The notes under the pieces were generated by a model. It searched no databases and was not told where the DNA came from. It saw only the letters and a list, made by a program, of their open reading frames with translations. Source: Sulfurimonas sp. (GTDB lineage: Bacteria; Campylobacterota; Campylobacteria; Campylobacterales; Sulfurimonadaceae). Taken from it: a stretch of 64,000 nt of DNA. The DNA is taken from NCBI RefSeq assembly GCF_023228785.1, contig NZ_JALOAN010000002.1, positions 37,130 to 101,129 on the forward strand. The letters run 5' to 3'. Positions within the stretch are counted from its first letter, which is position 1; each line of letters opens with the position of its first letter. The position numbers were made by a program, and so were the translations under genes. This document shows, one piece after another, positions 60,866-64,000 of this stretch.

Positions 60866-62532
60866 ATCAGCTCATTTCCACCATATAAAATATTTCTACC
60901 ATCAATTGGCAACTCTTTGTTGAAGTATACTTTATGGTTTGCTGAGGCTTCTTTAGCTAGCTTACTAAAGAGTCCTCTATTTTGTAGTAAAGATCCAGTT
61001 ACAACCACCGCGTCACTCTTCATCTCATCTTTTATCTCATCAAGCACAGAAGACAAGAACTCTACGAAACTCTCTATTACCCCAAAACAAAGTGTCAGAT
61101 CATCAATTTTAGCAAGTTTAAAGCTCATTGCAGTTCTAATGCACATTAGTGGATCTAAGTAGACTTTTGAGTCAATTCTTTTTGGTTTATAGTCTATTCT
61201 AGGACCTTTTGTTCCTAAAAATAGAGTTGCATTCTCTTCTATAACTTTTGCCGCATTAAACGGTTTTTTCTCTTTTGTAAGACCTAAAACTATAGCTACG
61301 ATTCCCCATAGTTTGTAAACATTAAACTCTTGTTTTTCAAAAACTATGCCCCTGATCTCGTTAAAATGTTCAGGATTACTATTTTTAAAGTTCTCTACTA
61401 GTTTTTTACCACTCTCATCTGAGGCAGTTATTTTATTAAAAACATCTTCAATTGAATCAAAGTTAAACTTAAATGAGAGATACTCAATCATCCCAAACTT
61501 TTTAGAGTAGATCAAAATGTTATTGTGGTAATCTTTACTTAAATTTATACCTGCTACAGTTTTTTCTTCTAGCTTATGCTCTTTTATTACTGAGAAAAAG
61601 GCACCAATATATGGAACTAATGCTCTGTCTTCTTTTAAATTTTCATAAGGCAGACCTTTTTGACCACTTACTATTGCTAGATGGTTATCTCCAACAACGA
61701 TCTCTATAGGCTCTTGTTTCTTTGCTTGCTCGACTAACTCAAATTTCTTCTTATTAGCAACTTCATCTTTTGATATAAAAATAAGGTCTATTCCAAGTTT
61801 ATTAAGTTCACAAAGAAGAAGATGCAAAACAAGATCATCTGGCATTTTAAAGCGTATAAGCTCCTTTGTTACATCTTCAAAATCCATCTTAAATTTAACA
61901 TTTGTTTTTAGCTTTATAAGTGGTTTCTCTATCGCTCCAAGAGCTGCTATTTCACTATTTGTAGCGTTTGTATACTTTGCAATAGTTCCTAGATCATAAC
62001 TAATGATGTCAAACTCTTTCGCACTGCAGTTTTTATCTAACTTACCAACTAAATATTTTCCATAAAATGTATTTATGCTAACACTTGAGCCCTCGCCTAT
62101 CTCTTTTGCGATCTCTGTTAACTCTTCTTTATAACTCCGTGATTCACCACCTTCATCATAACCGCAAACTTCACATTCATGAAAAATATTATAGTAATTT
62201 TTATCTGACTCATCCATAACTTCAGCTAAACATTTTGGACAAAATGGCATTGAGAGTTTTGGCTTATTATCTAAAACAAGAGCTTCTTGTTCTGGCATAA
62301 TTTCTACAATTTTTGCATCTGTTGCATATAAAAATATAGAGTGAGGAAGCTCTAGTGAGAGCTTCTGTGCAAAGGCTTCTAATTCATCATCACTACCCTC
62401 TACGTATAAAAAAAGTTCATCTTTATCTCTTAGCATCTTATAATCAAGTGCAAAGTTTCCTAGAGTTCTTAGTATTATCTTCTCATAGATTAAAGACGAT
62501 GATAGATAATTAAATGAAAATTCCAATATCAT
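60862..62532 (-). CDS. hydE: HydE-type hydrogenase operon protein (HypF-like C-terminal half)
   Basis: A 556-residue protein in the position of hydE in Wolinella and Helicobacter hyd operons, where it is required for hydrogenase maturation as I recall. It has a HypF-like zinc region (FCPKCLAEVMDES then CEVCGYDEGG) and a C-terminal segment VVVTGSLLQNRGLFSKL that parallels the HypF Kae1-like end, but no acylphosphatase domain. It may be a diverged HypF paralogue confined to this phylum. Overlaps hydD and hypF by four bases each. Confidence 0.75.
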   Translation of the reverse strand: MILEFSFNYLSSSLIYEKIILRTLGNFALDYKMLRDKDELFLYVEGSDDELEAFAQKLSLELPHSIFLYATDAKIVEIMPEQEALVLDNKPKLSMPFCPKCLAEVMDESDKNYYNIFHECEVCGYDEGGESRSYKEELTEIAKEIGEGSSVSINTFYGKYLVGKLDKNCSAKEFDIISYDLGTIAKYTNATNSEIAALGAIEKPLIKLKTNVKFKMDFEDVTKELIRFKMPDDLVLHLLLCELNKLGIDLIFISKDEVANKKKFELVEQAKKQEPIEIVVGDNHLAIVSGQKGLPYENLKEDRALVPYIGAFFSVIKEHKLEEKTVAGINLSKDYHNNILIYSKKFGMIEYLSFKFNFDSIEDVFNKITASDESGKKLVENFKNSNPEHFNEIRGIVFEKQEFNVYKLWGIVAIVLGLTKEKKPFNAAKVIEENATLFLGTKGPRIDYKPKRIDSKVYLDPLMCIRTAMSFKLAKIDDLTLCFGVIESFVEFLSSVLDEIKDEMKSDAVVVTGSLLQNRGLFSKLAKEASANHKVYFNKELPIDGRNILYGGNELI

Positions 62533-63074
62533 AAACTAGCCTTTAAATATGTATATTTTGAAGCTTCTTCCAAGGTGACATCTTTCTTTTTAGTGATCTT
62601 CACTCCAAAATCTTCTATATATTTTAAAATGACTCTCTCCATAGTTATTGCTGCTTTTAAAACCTCATCAGTCATAGTAAATGTACTATTCTCACCGATA
62701 ACAAAAGGAATAACTCCTACTATTTTCGTAGGAGGCAGATCTCCTAGCATCTCTATCATTTGAAGAGTTTGTAGCATCTCAACTTCGTGAGCACTTCCAT
62801 TCCATGTTATAAAGTCAGGGACATCATCAAAGTCAAAATTATAAACATCTCCTATACTAGCATCCGCAACATTGACACAATCTATAAGTAAAACAGCCTC
62901 ATACTCAGTAATAATAGGTATCAATCTATGAGCTAATGTTCCCCCATCAAGAACATCAACTTCATGTTCATTTGAGCTAAACTCATACTTCTCATCAAGA
63001 TAATTTGCTAAATGAGCTCCAATGCCCTCATCACCAAAGAGGACATTGCCTATACCTAAGATTAAAATCTTCAA
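62529..63074 (-). CDS. hydD: hydrogenase maturation endopeptidase HydD
   Basis: A 181-residue HyaD/HybD-family protease that removes the C-terminal peptide of the large subunit. Metal-binding residues aligned with E. coli HybD appear as Glu16 (FGDEGIGAH), Asp65 (LLIDCVN) and His96 (GSAHEVEML). Located after hydC, the usual order in Campylobacterota. Confidence 0.92.
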   Translation of the reverse strand: MKILILGIGNVLFGDEGIGAHLANYLDEKYEFSSNEHEVDVLDGGTLAHRLIPIITEYEAVLLIDCVNVADASIGDVYNFDFDDVPDFITWNGSAHEVEMLQTLQMIEMLGDLPPTKIVGVIPFVIGENSTFTMTDEVLKAAITMERVILKYIEDFGVKITKKKDVTLEEASKYTYLKASL

Positions 63075-63092
63075 AAAGAATCCTTTTTAAAA

Positions 63093-63794
63093 CTAATGTT
63101 TTCTTTTCCATTTATATCCACTAAATATAGCGTCAACTGTTCCCTCTTTTGAATGAATAGCGTTAAAGACAACCATATAGATATGTCCAACTACAAAGAG
63201 AATAACTCCCCACATAAGGACATGATGTAACTCTCTAACAAAAGCTACGCCACCTAGCAATGCTTCTATGTATCTCATTGGCTCATATAACAAACCACCT
63301 ATCCCAGCATGATAATTGTGAACATATAATATAAGACCAGTTATGATGAGTCCAGCCATAGCTATATAAAACATTACATAAGCTAATAGTTGAATAACAT
63401 TATATGCACCACTTATCTTAGGATGCTTTGTCAAAAAGAGATAGTAACCCACTTGGTTTACCCAATTTTTAAGGCAAAATATATCTTTAAAAGAGTGGAC
63501 TTCCATTTTGTTTTTCTTTGCAAAAAGAAAATAGTAAGTCTTTGCTATAAACATTGATATCAGTACAAATCCAAATATCTGATGTACTGCTCTAAACTCT
63601 GCATTTAAAAAGTTTGTTGGCTCAGCGTTTACCGCAGGTATTACAAAAGGAACTGAGATATAAAACCCAGTTACAATTAAAGCGATTATACTAAATACTC
63701 TAATCCAGTGATGCCATCTATAAAATGGAGTAAACTCTATCTCCACCTCTATTTTGTCATCTACTTCTTTTTCTAATTTATCTTTACTCTGCAT
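63093..63794 (-). CDS. hydC: [NiFe] hydrogenase cytochrome b subunit
   Basis: A 233-residue membrane anchor with four helices and haem histidines in YRWHHWIRVFSI, RAVHQIFGF and RELHHVLMWG/VVGHIYMVV. It takes electrons from the hydrogenase small subunit to menaquinone. The gene is 18 bp before hydD and 9 bp after hydB. Confidence 0.93.
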   Translation of the reverse strand: MQSKDKLEKEVDDKIEVEIEFTPFYRWHHWIRVFSIIALIVTGFYISVPFVIPAVNAEPTNFLNAEFRAVHQIFGFVLISMFIAKTYYFLFAKKNKMEVHSFKDIFCLKNWVNQVGYYLFLTKHPKISGAYNVIQLLAYVMFYIAMAGLIITGLILYVHNYHAGIGGLLYEPMRYIEALLGGVAFVRELHHVLMWGVILFVVGHIYMVVFNAIHSKEGTVDAIFSGYKWKRKH

Positions 63795-63803
63795 AATGAA
63801 TCC

Positions 63804-64000
63804 TTAAATACTACATTCGCCGTAAAGCGGGTCAACTTTATACTCGCTAAGTTTATTGCCTTTTGTATCCATTACATGAACTGCACACGCTATACAAGGA
63901 TCATAAGAGTGAATGATTCTGATTATCTCTAATGGTTGCGTCAAGTCCTCAATTTTTAGACCAACTAAGTCTGCCTCATAAGGTCCTTTTGCACCTTTTG
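63804..64000 (-). CDS. hydB: [NiFe] hydrogenase large subunit, C-terminal part
   Basis: Only the end is in the window. I translated it as LVGLKIEDLTQPLEIIRI then HSYDPCIACAVH, the C-terminal DPCxxCxxH motif that binds Ni and Fe, followed by a 23-residue extension beginning VMDTKGNKL and ending GECSI, which HydD would remove after His. Group 1 membrane-bound uptake hydrogenase. Confidence 0.95.
   Translation of the reverse strand, partial: KGAKGPYEADLVGLKIEDLTQPLEIIRIIHSYDPCIACAVHVMDTKGNKLSEYKVDPLYGECSI

Noticed and set aside
1..64000. CRISPR arrays, tRNA and rRNA genes, insertion sequence transposases
   Set aside because: I looked for regularly spaced repeats, cloverleaf-like stretches and DDE or HUH motifs and saw none that I could support.

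Overview
The window looks like a chromosomal segment of a hydrogen-oxidising Campylobacterota (Epsilonproteobacteria), most like Sulfurimonas or a close relative. The DNA is AT-rich and most TATAAT -10 boxes lack an obvious -35. The left end keeps the order cheZ, U32 peptidase, purE, DUF3972, which I remember from Campylobacter. The right end carries a Wolinella/Helicobacter-type hydBCDE hydrogenase operon running into hyp maturation genes. I can read no rRNA, tRNA or CRISPR array.

Layout. 1-5 kb: minus-strand housekeeping genes (DUF89 phosphatase, DUF3972, purE, U32/TrhP-like peptidase, cheZ), then hisJ and a group II truncated haemoglobin. 5-12 kb: a haem-copper-oxidase-like membrane protein, trxA, an anchored thioredoxin-fold protein, trxB, dapB, purF and a YhcC-type radical SAM gene. 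11.5-19 kb: two DUF2393-like proteins, hisIE, an SPFH protein, ilvE, a porin, a J-domain protein and two tandem PPK2 kinases. 19-24 kb: glnA, a soluble histidine kinase, leuA and a small acidic protein. 24-27 kb: a P-II / CBS / DUF1538 membrane protein set beside a universal stress protein. 27-35 kb: rimB-rimK-aspartoacylase-like, MscS and CorA channels, flavodoxin and a Na/Pi cotransporter.

35.3-45.4 kb is a compact eight-gene minus-strand operon: LuxE-like ligase, a LuxC reductase fused to a PaaK-like ligase, a second PaaK-like ligase, a HATPase-GNAT fusion, an aromatic-amino-acid-type permease, then STAS, RsbW-like kinase and a Cache-HAMP-PP2C phosphatase. It combines acid activation and reduction with a partner-switching module, without luciferase genes, and faces a divergent OmpR/histidine-kinase pair. 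This is my first candidate for an undescribed system.

47.4-52.4 kb is an accessory island after two small periplasmic proteins. It has two ParE-type toxin-antitoxin loci, a serine recombinase lacking a normal start codon, and two tandem gene cassettes bounded by attC-like sites (49766-49836 and 50692-50763). The cassette ends are mutually complementary in the way integron cassettes require, but no integrase is present. This is the second candidate: an orphan integron cassette pair.

52.4-64 kb: an alpha/beta hydrolase, then the [NiFe] hydrogenase region read right to left: hydB (3' end only), hydC, hydD, hydE, hypF, hypB, hypC, hypD, a REP hairpin pair, hypE, hypX, hypA. HypX implies CO-ligand synthesis under oxygen, fitting an aerobic or microaerobic hydrogen oxidiser.
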